A stretch of 64,000 nucleotides of DNA from positions 1 through 64,000 of the forward strand of contig NZ_BAABHA010000002.1 in the NCBI RefSeq assembly GCF_039541855.1, read 5' to 3'. The notes under the pieces are model-generated. The model was not told the DNA's origin. It ran no database searches and was given only the letters and a program-made list of their open reading frames with translations. Below, piece by piece: positions 16,763 to 24,861 of the stretch (position 1 is the first letter of the stretch; every line of letters begins with the position of its first letter). A program made the translations under genes and the position numbers. The DNA comes from Solirubrum koreensis (GTDB taxonomy: Bacteria; Bacteroidota; Bacteroidia; Cytophagales; Hymenobacteraceae).

Positions 16763-17236
16763 ATGCCACTCCCAGCTGATCCGCTATTCACCTTCGAAGG
16801 TCCCGATGAAAACCCGGGTTTTTTATTGGCCCAAGCCACTGCCCATTGGCACCGCCAGCTTGCCACCGTGCTAACGCCGCTGAACCTTTCGCCCACACAA
16901 TTTCTGCTACTGGCGGCGGTGCAGCGCCTCAGTCAAAACGAGGGTGCCGTTACCCAAGCGGCAGTGGCCCAGCACGCCCGCACCGATAAAATGACCACCA
17001 GCAAAACTGTACGGGCCCTGGAAGAGAAGGGAATGCTCATGCGCCCGGCCCACGAGCAGGACGCCCGCGCCCGTAGCCTCACCCTCACTCCGGTAGGCCT
17101 AAAGGCCGTGGTACGTGCCGCCTGGGCCGTGGAGGAATTCGATCAGAACTTCTTCGGGGCCGACGCCGGCAAGCTGGTGCAGACGTGGCGCGCTTTGTTG
17201 CCGCGTACGGCTGACGCTAATCAGGCCAACGAGTAG
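16763..17236 (+). CDS. MarR-family transcriptional regulator
   Basis: A 157-residue winged-helix regulator. The DNA-binding core is LSPTQFLLLAAVQRL, then VTQAAVAQHARTDKMTTSKTV, and the wing LMRPAHEQDARARSLTLTPVG, which contains the conserved DxRxxxLxLT pattern. MarR dimers usually repress a neighbouring operon and release DNA on binding a small phenolic or lipid ligand. The ATG at 16763 is chosen because the upstream extension has no family similarity and covers the operator. It is divergent to the MDR dehydrogenase, its probable target. Confidence 0.92.
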   Translation: MPLPADPLFTFEGPDENPGFLLAQATAHWHRQLATVLTPLNLSPTQFLLLAAVQRLSQNEGAVTQAAVAQHARTDKMTTSKTVRALEEKGMLMRPAHEQDARARSLTLTPVGLKAVVRAAWAVEEFDQNFFGADAGKLVQTWRALLPRTADANQANE

Positions 17237-17397
17237 CATTTTCACACCGGTGCAGCACGTGCCCGGGGTCAGCCTCTCTTAATCTTAGGCTCCTTCTTCG
17301 GAGCGAATGGCCACTTGGGGCGCTTGAAAACCGCTGGGGCTTTAGCCTTAGCTGCGTTCCTCCTGGCTTGTGCAAAACTTAACGCAGCCCTGGTTTT

Positions 17398-17808
17398 TTA
17401 TTGATCCAGAAAACGGGCTTTAAGATCGGGAGTGGGCATCCAGCAACTCTCCTGCTTGCCGAACCAGCGGTAGCGGTTACGGGCCACGAAGCGGTAGGCG
17501 GCATCGCGCAAGAAACGGGGCAATACCATGCCGGCGGCCAGCCAGCTCCACAGGCCGGGTAGGTGCCGCATAATGCGCAAAATGGCCGTGGAATGCGTGT
17601 ACACCTGGCCGTTCTCCACCAGCACCACGGAATCGGGATTGGCCGGATCGGGATTAATGCCGCTAGGAGCTAGCCGCTGACCAGCTTCCGATTGCAAGGA
17701 GGCAAACTTAAAACGGCCGGTCGGGTCACGCTCAATAATGAACTGCACCAGCCCGTGGCAAAGGTTGCACACGCCGTCGAAGAGGATGATGGAGGGGACT
17801 GGGGTCAT
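17398..17808 (-). CDS. DCC-family thiol-disulfide oxidoreductase (DUF393)
   Basis: A 136-residue thioredoxin-like protein with the family-defining DGVCNLC motif (Asp11, Cys14, Cys17) right after the first strand. A hydrophobic middle (LPGLWSWLAAGMVLPRFL) and the end motif RYRWFGKQESCW are also typical of DUF393. The exact redox partner is unknown. DUF393 proteins are often adjacent or fused to HTTM (vitamin K carboxylase-like) membrane proteins, and one is encoded 1.4 kb away on the opposite strand. The start at 17808 removes 26 unlikely residues. Confidence 0.9.
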   Translation of the reverse strand: MTPVPSIILFDGVCNLCHGLVQFIIERDPTGRFKFASLQSEAGQRLAPSGINPDPANPDSVVLVENGQVYTHSTAILRIMRHLPGLWSWLAAGMVLPRFLRDAAYRFVARNRYRWFGKQESCWMPTPDLKARFLDQ

Positions 17809-18047
17809 GGCATAAACAGGAGTAGCCGACCCATACGAAACCGGCACCGCGCGGTTAGGTTTTGGGCAGATTGCCGGGCAAAACACGCCTTTTGCGGGTG
17901 ATTCTGTGCGTTATAAGAACCTCCACTACGTATTCCACGCACTATATTCAGTAAAAAACATTGATTAATACCGTGGCACAAAATTAACCAAGCGCGTATA
18001 AAACGGTCGGGCTAAAGCTCCGATCCTACAACCAAAGCACCCTGTAT

Positions 18048-18392
18048 ATGAAGTACACACGAATGATAGGCTTGTCGAGCGCGTTTTGTGCCCTGCTGGC
18101 CCTGGGCGCCTGCGGAGGCAGCGGCAACTCTAATGATGTTTCCGGCATGGGTTCCGATGGCACCAACTCGGTGGGCAATGACAACGCCGCAGCGACGGAC
18201 GGCAGCACCGGCATGGCGAGTGACACAATGAGCAGCGGCAGTGGAACCGGCAGTGGCATGGGCACGAGTGGTGCAGGAACCACGGCTGGTGCATCGACCA
18301 ACGGCACCACGGGCTCGACGGGCACTACTTCCGGGGTTGGCGGCGCCACCACCAACGAAGCAACCACTGGCGGTACCACCGGCAGTCGGTAG
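18048..18392 (+). CDS. Small Gly/Ser/Thr-rich lipoprotein
   Basis: A 114-residue secreted lipoprotein. The signal peptide ends in the lipobox LALGAC with Cys22. The mature part is almost only Gly, Ser, Thr, Ala, Asn, Asp and Met, so it is probably disordered. It has one SDTM sequence that fits the Bacteroidota O-glycosylation pattern D-S/T-hydrophobic. No domain is recognised. It resembles the proteins at 18561 and 22990 in architecture, and has its own terminator. Confidence 0.8.
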   Translation: MKYTRMIGLSSAFCALLALGACGGSGNSNDVSGMGSDGTNSVGNDNAAATDGSTGMASDTMSSGSGTGSGMGTSGAGTTAGASTNGTTGSTGTTSGVGGATTNEATTGGTTGSR

Positions 18393-18426
18393 CCGCCGAA
18401 CGCCTCTGGCAATAGAAATACAACCC

Positions 18427-18458
18427 AAAGGGCCGCCACCTACGTGGCGACCCTTTTT
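18427..18458 (+). terminator. Intrinsic terminator
   Basis: AAAGGG plus CGCCAC (18427-18439) pair with GTGGCG plus CCCTTT (18444-18456) around one mismatch, with a 4-nt loop and a T5 tail. It lies 35 nt after the 18048 gene. Confidence 0.85.
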
Positions 18459-18560
18459 GATCAAAAATGCCGCTTCAACCTGCTCATCAGCGTATAAGCG
18501 TTTTTTGGATTTCCTTGCTCCACCGCCCCTTTCTACCCTCAACCATTCACCTTTCCAGCT

Positions 18561-19157
18561 ATGAAAAAGCACCCTTTTGCCCCGCTGTCGTTTTTCTCCG
18601 TTGCTGCCTTGAGCGCCGCATTGGTTCTTTCGGCCTGTAACCGGGAGGCTTCTTCGGGAGCCACTACCTCGGGCTCAACCTCGGGCACCACGTCTTCGTC
18701 GTCGGACATGAACAGCACCTCGGGCTCAACTTCGGGCATGAGCACTTCGGGTACTACTTCGGGCTATGGTACCACCAGCGGCTCTACGGCCGGCTCTACT
18801 ACATCGTACGGTACCACTTCGGGCTCTACAACCACGGGCACAACGTCGGGCACGAGCACTTCGGGTTCGACCACCACAGGAACGACTTCCGGCACTACCA
18901 GCGGCTCGAGCACCATGGGCACTACGTCGGGGTCGACTACCATGGGCAGCACTTCGGGCAGCACCAGCGGTACTACTTCCGGCACTACGTCGGGCACTAC
19001 CATGGGCAGCACCAGCGGATCGGGTACTACCTCGGGCTCAACTACGGGCTCCAGAACCACCAGCACCACGGGTAGCACTACGCGTGGCACCACCACCAGC
19101 GGTACCACTACCGGCGGTACCACCAGCGGCACTACAGGCGGTACCACCACACGCTAA
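18561..19157 (+). CDS. Low-complexity Ser/Thr/Gly repeat lipoprotein
   Basis: A 198-residue lipoprotein with signal peptide and lipobox LVLSAC (Cys26). After CNREASSG the rest is a degenerate repeat of TSGTTSG/TSGS units with scattered Met, Tyr and Arg. It has no hydrophobic core, so it is likely an extended, possibly O-glycosylated, cell-surface or periplasmic stalk. The DNA is a matching imperfect repeat of ACTTCGGGCAC-like units, prone to slippage. No family is recognised. It is second in a row with the 18048 gene. Confidence 0.8.
   Translation: MKKHPFAPLSFFSVAALSAALVLSACNREASSGATTSGSTSGTTSSSSDMNSTSGSTSGMSTSGTTSGYGTTSGSTAGSTTSYGTTSGSTTTGTTSGTSTSGSTTTGTTSGTTSGSSTMGTTSGSTTMGSTSGSTSGTTSGTTSGTTMGSTSGSGTTSGSTTGSRTTSTTGSTTRGTTTSGTTTGGTTSGTTGGTTTR
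18651..19155 (+). repeat. Degenerate short tandem repeats inside the lipoprotein gene
   Basis: This half-kilobase consists of imperfect 6- to 15-bp units coding for Thr-Ser-Gly. The units vary in third codon positions, so selection seems to act on the protein repeat rather than the DNA. Confidence 0.7.
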
Positions 19158-19196
19158 CGACTGTGGCGGCTCCGTTTCAGCCATTTGTACAGCCAC

Positions 19197-19228
19197 AAGG
19201 GCAACCTCCAGCATCGGAGGTTGCCCTT
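19197..19228 (+). terminator. Intrinsic terminator after the repeat lipoprotein
   Basis: A perfect 13-bp stem (19197-19209 with 19216-19228) with a 6-nt loop, 40 nt past the lipoprotein stop. Only a short T-run follows. It argues that the HTTM gene starts downstream of it. Confidence 0.75.
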
Positions 19229-19252
19229 TCTGTGCATTCATCCGGCATCCAG

Positions 19253-20770
19253 GTGCTTACGCAGCTAGCAGCGGTGCTGCGGCGGCCGTTTGTGCTGGAT
19301 GTACGGGCCATGGCGCTGTTGCGCATGGCTGTAGCCGTCATTTTGCTGACCGATTTAGCCATTCGCAGCACCGACCTCGAGGCTCACTACACCAACCTGG
19401 GAGTACTGCCGCTGCACGTGCTGTTTGAGCGGGCCTGGAATCCATACCAATTCTCACTGCACACCAGCAGTGGAATATGGGAAATTCAGGCGCTGCTGTT
19501 TCTGTTGGCGGCCGCGCTGGCCGTAGGGCTGCTGCTGGGCTGGCGCACCCGCTGGATGACCGTAGGCTCGTGGCTCATGCTGGTGTCGTTGCAAAACCGC
19601 AACCCCATGATTGCCCAGGGCGGCGACGATTTACTGCGCATGCTGCTGTTCTGGGGCATTTTTTTACCGTGGGGCCGGGTCTGGTCAGCTGATGCCCAGG
19701 GACAACCGGCGCTGCGGCAATACAGCCATTTTAGCGTGGCCACGGTTGCGTTTGTGGTGCAAATTGCACTGGTGTACGTGTGCACCGCCTTCCTGAAAAA
19801 CGCTCCGGAATGGACCACCGAAGGCACGGCTATTTACTATGCTCTCAGCCTCGACCAAGTGCTAATGCCGGTCGGCCGCCTGCTGTACCCGCATTACGAA
19901 CTGATGCGCTGGCTCACCCACCTCACGTACTACACCGAGCTGCTGCTGCCGGTGCTGCTGTTTATTCCGGTAGCTACTAACTTTTTCCGGCTGGTATTCG
20001 TGGTGGTGATGTTCGGTTTCCACATCGGCATCAGTCTTACGCTGTTTGTAGGCTTGTTTTTTCTGATCAGCTTCGCTGCGCTGGTGGGCCTGCTGCCTAC
20101 ACCGGCTATGAACTGGCTGGGCACAAAGTTTGGACCGGGGGTGCGGCGCGTGGCGGCGTACCTGCGGGAATGGGGGCAGCGGCTGCCGGGCTGGCTGGTA
20201 CCGCTGCAGGTGCAAATGCAAGTGCAGTGGCATCCGCGCATTCCGGCGCACCCGCAATTTCGCCTGCTACCGGTCCTGCGCAACACCGTGCTGCTGGTGT
20301 TGCTGGCCTATACCGTGTGGTGGAACCTCGACGGCATTGTGACGCCGCGCTACACCATGCACCAGCCGCTACGCTGGTTTGGTTACCTGTTTCGCACCGA
20401 TCAACACTGGGGCATGTTTGCGCCGGCCGTATTCAAAGACGACGGTTGGTACATTCTGGAGGGCCGCACCAACGACGGCCGCCTCGTGGACCTTTACCGC
20501 GGCGGCCGGCCGGTTACTTATGCCAAACCGGCCTCGGTAATGGCCCTGCACAAGAACGACCGGTGGCGCAAGTACTCCGAGAACTACCTGTTTATCGACA
20601 ATGAATGGATGCGGCCGTACTACTGTAATTACATGCGGCGCATTTGGGAAAAAGACCCCAGCCACAAACCCCTGCGCCACCTCGATGTGGTCTACATGAA
20701 AGAAGTTTCTCTGCCCAACTACCAGGTGGAAGGTCCTACCCGGCAGGTGCTATGCGGCTGCGAACCATAA
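19253..20770 (+). CDS. HTTM-domain membrane protein (vitamin K carboxylase-like)
   Basis: Polytopic inner-membrane protein of about 505 residues with the HTTM fold: LLRMAVAVILLTDLAIRS, repeated hydrophobic segments, and the loop KNAPEWTTEGTAIYYALS that is typical of bacterial HTTM proteins. HTTM shares ancestry with gamma-glutamyl carboxylase, but most bacterial members have no proven reaction. The C-terminal quarter is a soluble domain rich in aromatic and charged residues. I use GTG 19253 because the ATG at 19163 would place a terminator hairpin inside the coding region; GTG 19232 is an alternative. A DUF393 partner-type gene is close by. Confidence 0.85.
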   Translation: MLTQLAAVLRRPFVLDVRAMALLRMAVAVILLTDLAIRSTDLEAHYTNLGVLPLHVLFERAWNPYQFSLHTSSGIWEIQALLFLLAAALAVGLLLGWRTRWMTVGSWLMLVSLQNRNPMIAQGGDDLLRMLLFWGIFLPWGRVWSADAQGQPALRQYSHFSVATVAFVVQIALVYVCTAFLKNAPEWTTEGTAIYYALSLDQVLMPVGRLLYPHYELMRWLTHLTYYTELLLPVLLFIPVATNFFRLVFVVVMFGFHIGISLTLFVGLFFLISFAALVGLLPTPAMNWLGTKFGPGVRRVAAYLREWGQRLPGWLVPLQVQMQVQWHPRIPAHPQFRLLPVLRNTVLLVLLAYTVWWNLDGIVTPRYTMHQPLRWFGYLFRTDQHWGMFAPAVFKDDGWYILEGRTNDGRLVDLYRGGRPVTYAKPASVMALHKNDRWRKYSENYLFIDNEWMRPYYCNYMRRIWEKDPSHKPLRHLDVVYMKEVSLPNYQVEGPTRQVLCGCEP

Positions 20771-20820
20771 GCTCGAACACCTATTCTCCTGATTTTCGCT
20801 CCTCAACCCCCTTTCCTGCT

Positions 20821-21930
20821 ATGACCGACAAAACCAACCTTCTCACGCCGCGCCCCACCCGCGCCTCTACCCCCGAGCTGCAGTTTGTGGCACCCGGCGT
20901 GTGGGGCCTGCGCAACGTGTTTGTGAACCTGTATTTCGTACGTCAGCAACCCAACAGCGGCTCCTGGGTGCTTATCGATGCCGGGCTACCGGGTGCAGCC
21001 GGTAAAATCCGGCACACGGCTGAAACTCTCTTCGGGGCCAATTTCCCGCCGGCCTCCATTCTGATGACGCACGGCCACTTTGACCACGCCGGCGCCCTGG
21101 AAACTTTGGCCGAATCCTGGGATGTGCCCGTGTACGCACACCCCCTGGAAATGCCTTACCTCACCGGTCGCTCCTCCTACCCCCCACCCGACCCCACTGT
21201 GGGCGGCGGAGCCATGGCAGCTTTGTCGTTTTTGTACCCCAAAAGTCCCTATAACCTCGGCAACCGAGTACAGGTGCTGCCCGCCGACGGCTCGGTGCCC
21301 GATTTGCCGGGCTGGCGCTGGTTGCACACGCCCGGTCACACGCCCGGTCACGTATCGTTTTTCCGCGAGCAAGACCGACTGCTGATTGTTGGCGACGCGT
21401 TTTGCACGGTGAAGCAGGAGTCGGCCATGGCCGTGTGGGAGCAGGAACAGGAGGTGCACGGGCCGCCCAAGTATTTCACCTGCGACTGGCACCAGGCGCG
21501 CCGCTCGGTGGAGCTTTTGGCTGGCCTGAAACCGGCGGTGGCAGCTACCGGGCACGGCATTCCCATGCGCGGTGCAGCCCTAGAAAAAGAGCTTGATGAA
21601 CTTGCCCGGCACTTCGATGAGCTGGCGGTTCCCGCGCACGGTCGCTACGTGCCGCAGCCCGCCGTAGCAAACGAAGAAGGTGTAGTAACTGTGCCACCAC
21701 CCGTTTTCGATGCCACCAACCCATGGCTGATTGGGGCGGCCACGGCCGCCGTGGGCCTAGCCGCTGCTGTGGTATACACGCAGCGCCGTAGCCGCTCGAA
21801 TGGCACCAAGGCCCGCTACCGCCATTTGCAGCAGCGCAATCAGAACTCGATGGCCAGCAGTCAGCACGCCGTAGACGACCCGTTCGTACCCGACACCAAC
21901 CCGCGGTATAGTTCTGACACAACGCTGTAA
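20821..21930 (+). CDS. MBL-fold metallohydrolase with C-terminal membrane segment
   Basis: A 369-residue metallo-beta-lactamase-fold hydrolase. The metal motif THGHFDHAG (HxHxDH) is followed by HTPGHTPGHVSF, GDAFC and a final ATGHGIP histidine, so a two-metal site is expected. After the hydrolase domain a segment NPWLIGAATAAVGLAAAVVY looks like a membrane anchor followed by basic residues and a polar tail, which is unusual for the family. The substrate is unknown. It starts 50 bp after the HTTM gene and may be co-transcribed with it; the frame upstream of ATG 20821 overlaps HTTM and is rejected. Confidence 0.9.
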   Translation: MTDKTNLLTPRPTRASTPELQFVAPGVWGLRNVFVNLYFVRQQPNSGSWVLIDAGLPGAAGKIRHTAETLFGANFPPASILMTHGHFDHAGALETLAESWDVPVYAHPLEMPYLTGRSSYPPPDPTVGGGAMAALSFLYPKSPYNLGNRVQVLPADGSVPDLPGWRWLHTPGHTPGHVSFFREQDRLLIVGDAFCTVKQESAMAVWEQEQEVHGPPKYFTCDWHQARRSVELLAGLKPAVAATGHGIPMRGAALEKELDELARHFDELAVPAHGRYVPQPAVANEEGVVTVPPPVFDATNPWLIGAATAAVGLAAAVVYTQRRSRSNGTKARYRHLQQRNQNSMASSQHAVDDPFVPDTNPRYSSDTTL

Positions 21931-21945
21931 CGGCAGCTTAAGCCT

Positions 21946-22000
21946 ACAAGCCGGGCACTGCTCACCTGAAGCTAGGTGAGCAGTGCCCGGCTTGTCTTTT
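21946..22000. terminator. Intrinsic terminator after the MBL gene
   Basis: A perfect 22-bp stem (21946-21967 with 21974-21995) with a 6-nt loop is followed by CTTTTT on the plus strand. It also faces the convergent DUF71 gene. Confidence 0.92.
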
Positions 22001-22039
22001 TAAATTTCCTCGCAAGCTTATAAAGTTACTCTGCCGGCA

Positions 22040-22798
22040 TTAGACTGGGTCGGCATCGGGACCGAGCAGCAGGTCGCAGTACCAAAAGCCGGCTGCGAAA
22101 GGATCGGGCTGGGAGCGGTAACAGTCGTCCTTATCGGTGGAGGTGGCGTTGCCGGCGGGCTGGTACACGCGGCGCACCTTTTCGCTGCGCACTACCGGAA
22201 TGGGCCGGCTGAAATACGGTGCGTCGTACACAAAGCTGTGGTACTCGCCGTTTTCGCCGCAGGCGTCAACTCCCGGCGGCAAGTCCCGCAGGAAGTCGCG
22301 GTCCAGCTCGCGGCCGCAAAAACTGGCGTCGAGGTGCTGCTCGTTGGTGCACACCACCACGGCCCGAAACCCGAGGTCGAAGAATTCGGCCAGCAGTTCT
22401 GCGGCGGGTTTGTGCCAAATAGGAAACGCGGCTTCCAGCCCCTGTTGGGTGAGTTGCTGCTCGCGGTAAGCGCGCAGGTCCTGTAGGTGCAGGTCGCCAA
22501 AAACCGACACCGTTACGTCGGCTTGCTGCTGCAAGGAGTGTAGCGAGGCCGCCATGCGCTGCTCGTATTCCGCCATCGAGGGCATTTCGGGCAGCCAAAG
22601 CGGCTGCAAGGGCAGCCCAATGCGTGCGGCCTGGGCGTGCAGCAGCTCGGGCCGCACGCCGTGCATGGCCACGCGCTGGTAATGCTCGTTGAGAGTGGTG
22701 AGCAGATGCGTAACCCGCAGCTGAGGGTTGCGGCGGGCGTGGTACAGGCAGAGGGCAGAATCTTTGCCTCCGCTCCAATGCTGAACGGCGTTTTTCAA
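22040..22798 (-). CDS. ATP-binding DUF71 / diphthine-ammonia ligase-like protein
   Basis: N-type ATP pyrophosphatase of the family that includes archaeal/eukaryal diphthine-ammonia ligase; bacterial members have unproven substrates. The PP-loop SGGKDS is at residues 9-14 of the 252-residue form. Other family features are VFGDLHLQD, CTNEQHLDASFCGREL and the CGENGEYHSFVYD motif. I chose TTG at 22798 (MKNAVQHWSGGKDS) since a CATATTTG -7-like box lies at 22830-22823; an ATG at 22924 would extend it by 42 residues through that box. It is convergent with the MBL gene. Confidence 0.86.
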   Translation of the reverse strand: MKNAVQHWSGGKDSALCLYHARRNPQLRVTHLLTTLNEHYQRVAMHGVRPELLHAQAARIGLPLQPLWLPEMPSMAEYEQRMAASLHSLQQQADVTVSVFGDLHLQDLRAYREQQLTQQGLEAAFPIWHKPAAELLAEFFDLGFRAVVVCTNEQHLDASFCGRELDRDFLRDLPPGVDACGENGEYHSFVYDAPYFSRPIPVVRSEKVRRVYQPAGNATSTDKDDCYRSQPDPFAAGFWYCDLLLGPDADPV

Positions 22799-22989
22799 CG
22801 GGAATAACGAAGAAGTACACCGCAAATATGCTCCTGCGCAGGCAAAGAACTTGAGCTTCCTACCGCATCGTGGAGTAACCGTTAGCTGCTGCTGGGTAAG
22901 TATGCTTGATTCGGCTTCAGCCATAAACCGCCCGAAACGCGTATACCCCTCACGCTTCTACCATCACGCACCCAAACACTGTTTTTATT

Positions 22990-23529
22990 ATGTCCCGATC
23001 TACCCGCGCGCTGTGGACGGCCGTGCTGCTGCTTCCCCTCATTGCCTGCGACCGTAACGCAAGCCCCGGCCTCGACACGATTAACGACGACTCTTTTGCC
23101 GAGGCCCCCCGCGCCAACCGCACCGACACCGACCGCGACAGTATTTCCGGCGGCGACGAGGCGTACGAGCCCGTAGGCACCACTTCGGGGGCGCGCTCTA
23201 CTGCCGAAGCCGTTAGCTCGCAGCCCGGCGGCGACCCAAATACCTCCAAATACACCGAAACCGGCACCACCGACGGCACTTCCACCACCAGTGGCCGCAG
23301 CCTGACTCGGGAGAATACCACCGCCGGTGCCCAAGCCATTACCTCCGGCGACGGCACCACCGCCGGCAGCGGCAAAGCCCAGGGCCCCGGCCAAACCACT
23401 AGCGGCCGTGGTACGCTTAACAACGTACCGCGCGAAACCACAACCAACAACGCCCAGCGCGGCACCATGAATGGCCCGGGCCAAGGCACGCAAAACAACC
23501 AGAACAACAACCAAAACCAGACCGACTAA
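22990..23529 (+). CDS. Small Thr/Ser/Gly/Asn-rich lipoprotein
   Basis: A 179-residue lipoprotein with signal peptide and lipobox LPLIAC (Cys20). The mature region is hydrophilic and probably disordered, with TTSG units like the 18048 and 18561 proteins, and ends in an Asn/Gln-rich tail. LDTIN and RDSIS match the Bacteroidota O-glycosylation pattern. No domain is recognised. It is a monocistronic gene with its own terminator and is divergent from the DUF71 gene. Confidence 0.8.
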   Translation: MSRSTRALWTAVLLLPLIACDRNASPGLDTINDDSFAEAPRANRTDTDRDSISGGDEAYEPVGTTSGARSTAEAVSSQPGGDPNTSKYTETGTTDGTSTTSGRSLTRENTTAGAQAITSGDGTTAGSGKAQGPGQTTSGRGTLNNVPRETTTNNAQRGTMNGPGQGTQNNQNNNQNQTD

Positions 23530-23553
23530 CCGCTACCGGCGGCTCGTTCTACC

Positions 23554-23584
23554 AGCTCCGGCCCCCACGGCCGGAGCTTTTTTT
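23554..23584 (+). terminator. Intrinsic terminator
   Basis: A perfect 10-bp stem (23554-23563 with 23569-23578), 5-nt loop and a T7 tail, 25 nt after the lipoprotein stop. Confidence 0.92.
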
Positions 23585-23602
23585 GGGTCGTAGCCCGAGC
23601 CT

Positions 23603-24238
23603 TTAGCTCTTCGGCTGGGGCCCCTGCCCGGCGCGGGCGTAGGCAAACTCCGCCAGCGGCGTCACGCGGTGGTAGGCATCGAGGCCGGAAATGCAGGCGG
23701 CATCGGTAGCCGGCAGGTTCAGGGTGCCATCGGGGTTCAGAGCCGCTTCGGGAAGGTACACGTGGGCCACTTCGCCGATGAGCAGCACGGTGCCATTGCG
23801 CTCAATGGGCAGTTCGTCCACCAAACGCAGGCCAATACTAATGGGGCTTTCGGCTACGTAGGGCGCCGGAAAATTATGGCGGTAGCTGGCAGTAAAACCG
23901 CACTGCGCAAACTCCGACTCTTCTCGGGCAAAGTTAGCCGAGGTGTAGTGGGCCTCACCTACCAAACTGGCCGGCACGTGGTTGATGGTGAAGCAGCCCG
24001 TGGCCCGGATGTTTTCGTAAGTGTGGCGCGGCACGGTGGTGGGCCGGGTAACCATGCCCAGCAGGGCTGGGTCGGAGCCGAGGTGCAACACCGAGCTGAA
24101 AATGGCCAGGTTGGTGGCCCCATCCGGGGCAGCAGTACCAATGAGGTTGGCTGGTTTATAGCCCGGCAGCCCGTTTACCAGGTTTAGGCGAAACAGCTTA
24201 TCGAAGGCCTTGATATCGGCGGCAGTAATGTGGCGCAT
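23603..24238 (-). CDS. Flavin reductase-like, FMN-binding split-barrel protein
   Basis: A 211-residue protein of the flavin reductase domain family, which binds FMN and may reduce flavins or act with a partner oxygenase. Family features are the early LIGTAAPDGATNLAIFSS strand pair, GMVTRPTTVPRHTYENI, the CFTINHVP segment and AHYTSANFAREESEF. Members of this subgroup are common in Bacteroidota and mostly uncharacterised. It is a single gene, convergent with the lipoprotein at 22990. Confidence 0.88.
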   Translation of the reverse strand: MRHITAADIKAFDKLFRLNLVNGLPGYKPANLIGTAAPDGATNLAIFSSVLHLGSDPALLGMVTRPTTVPRHTYENIRATGCFTINHVPASLVGEAHYTSANFAREESEFAQCGFTASYRHNFPAPYVAESPISIGLRLVDELPIERNGTVLLIGEVAHVYLPEAALNPDGTLNLPATDAACISGLDAYHRVTPLAEFAYARAGQGPQPKS

Positions 24239-24380
24239 GGCGTGAGGTTAAATAACGGTACAGGGACCGGGAAGCCGCTGTTTTGTTCAGTTGGAAATCA
24301 ATGCTGCGCACGGTATTGGGCGTGAAGCGCCTTGGCTGTAACCCCAAAGGCTAACCGCGCTTTAATCTCTCAACGCCCTC

Positions 24381-24626
24381 TTAATCAATCAACAAATCAG
24401 AAAGTCGAATCCATAGAGAGTTCTTGACAGGATTATGGTTTTCTAATCCGTAATCATCTAAGCTGCGCTCAAACAACACCAGTACCCTTCCATCGAAATT
24501 CTCATTCGCATCAATGGCTTTTCCACTTTCGCCTATTAGTTGCCAGTAGTTTTCCCGTGCATCTACATCTGGATCAGCCACTAGTGTCCCCAGAAAAGAC
24601 ATCATTCTCACCCTTACTTCCTTCAT
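24381..24626 (-). CDS. Hypothetical 81-residue protein in an AT-rich patch
   Basis: Small acidic protein (MKEVRVRMMSFLGTLV start) with no recognised family, signal peptide or membrane segment. By my count its coding sequence is about 41% GC (102 of 246), far below the roughly 60% of its neighbours, which suggests recent acquisition. An in-frame stop lies just upstream of the ATG, so the start is firm. Size and composition resemble immunity proteins of toxin systems, but no toxin gene is adjacent, so this is only a thought. Confidence 0.6.
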   Translation of the reverse strand: MKEVRVRMMSFLGTLVADPDVDARENYWQLIGESGKAIDANENFDGRVLVLFERSLDDYGLENHNPVKNSLWIRLSDLLID

Positions 24627-24800
24627 GATATTCCGGCTTTACCGTTGTTCTACAGTATAAATACGGTGTTTAACCCGCAAGATTTCGACTCCACTTTACC
24701 CAGCGAATTCGCACGTCTTGGAAATATTTCAGGAAATCCAACCACGCTCTTATTCACAGGCCATCAGTATAGATCCGTGTTTTTAATTCCGGATACGCAA

Positions 24801-24845
24801 AAAAGCCTTTCGGGCGGCCATAAGCTGGCTTTCCGAAAGGCTTTT
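24801..24845. terminator. Bidirectional terminator after the DUF885 gene
   Basis: AAAAGCCTTTCGG (24801-24813) pairs perfectly with 24833-24845; an inner GCCA/TGGC stem extends it. On the minus strand it ends in a T-run, 17 nt past the DUF885 stop. Confidence 0.85.
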
Positions 24846-24861
24846 CCGTGCTACGTAGTTA

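Noticed and set aside
18651..19155. Repeats considered as a CRISPR array
   Set aside because: Units are short, contiguous, degenerate and in frame in a lipoprotein gene; no spacers or cas genes.
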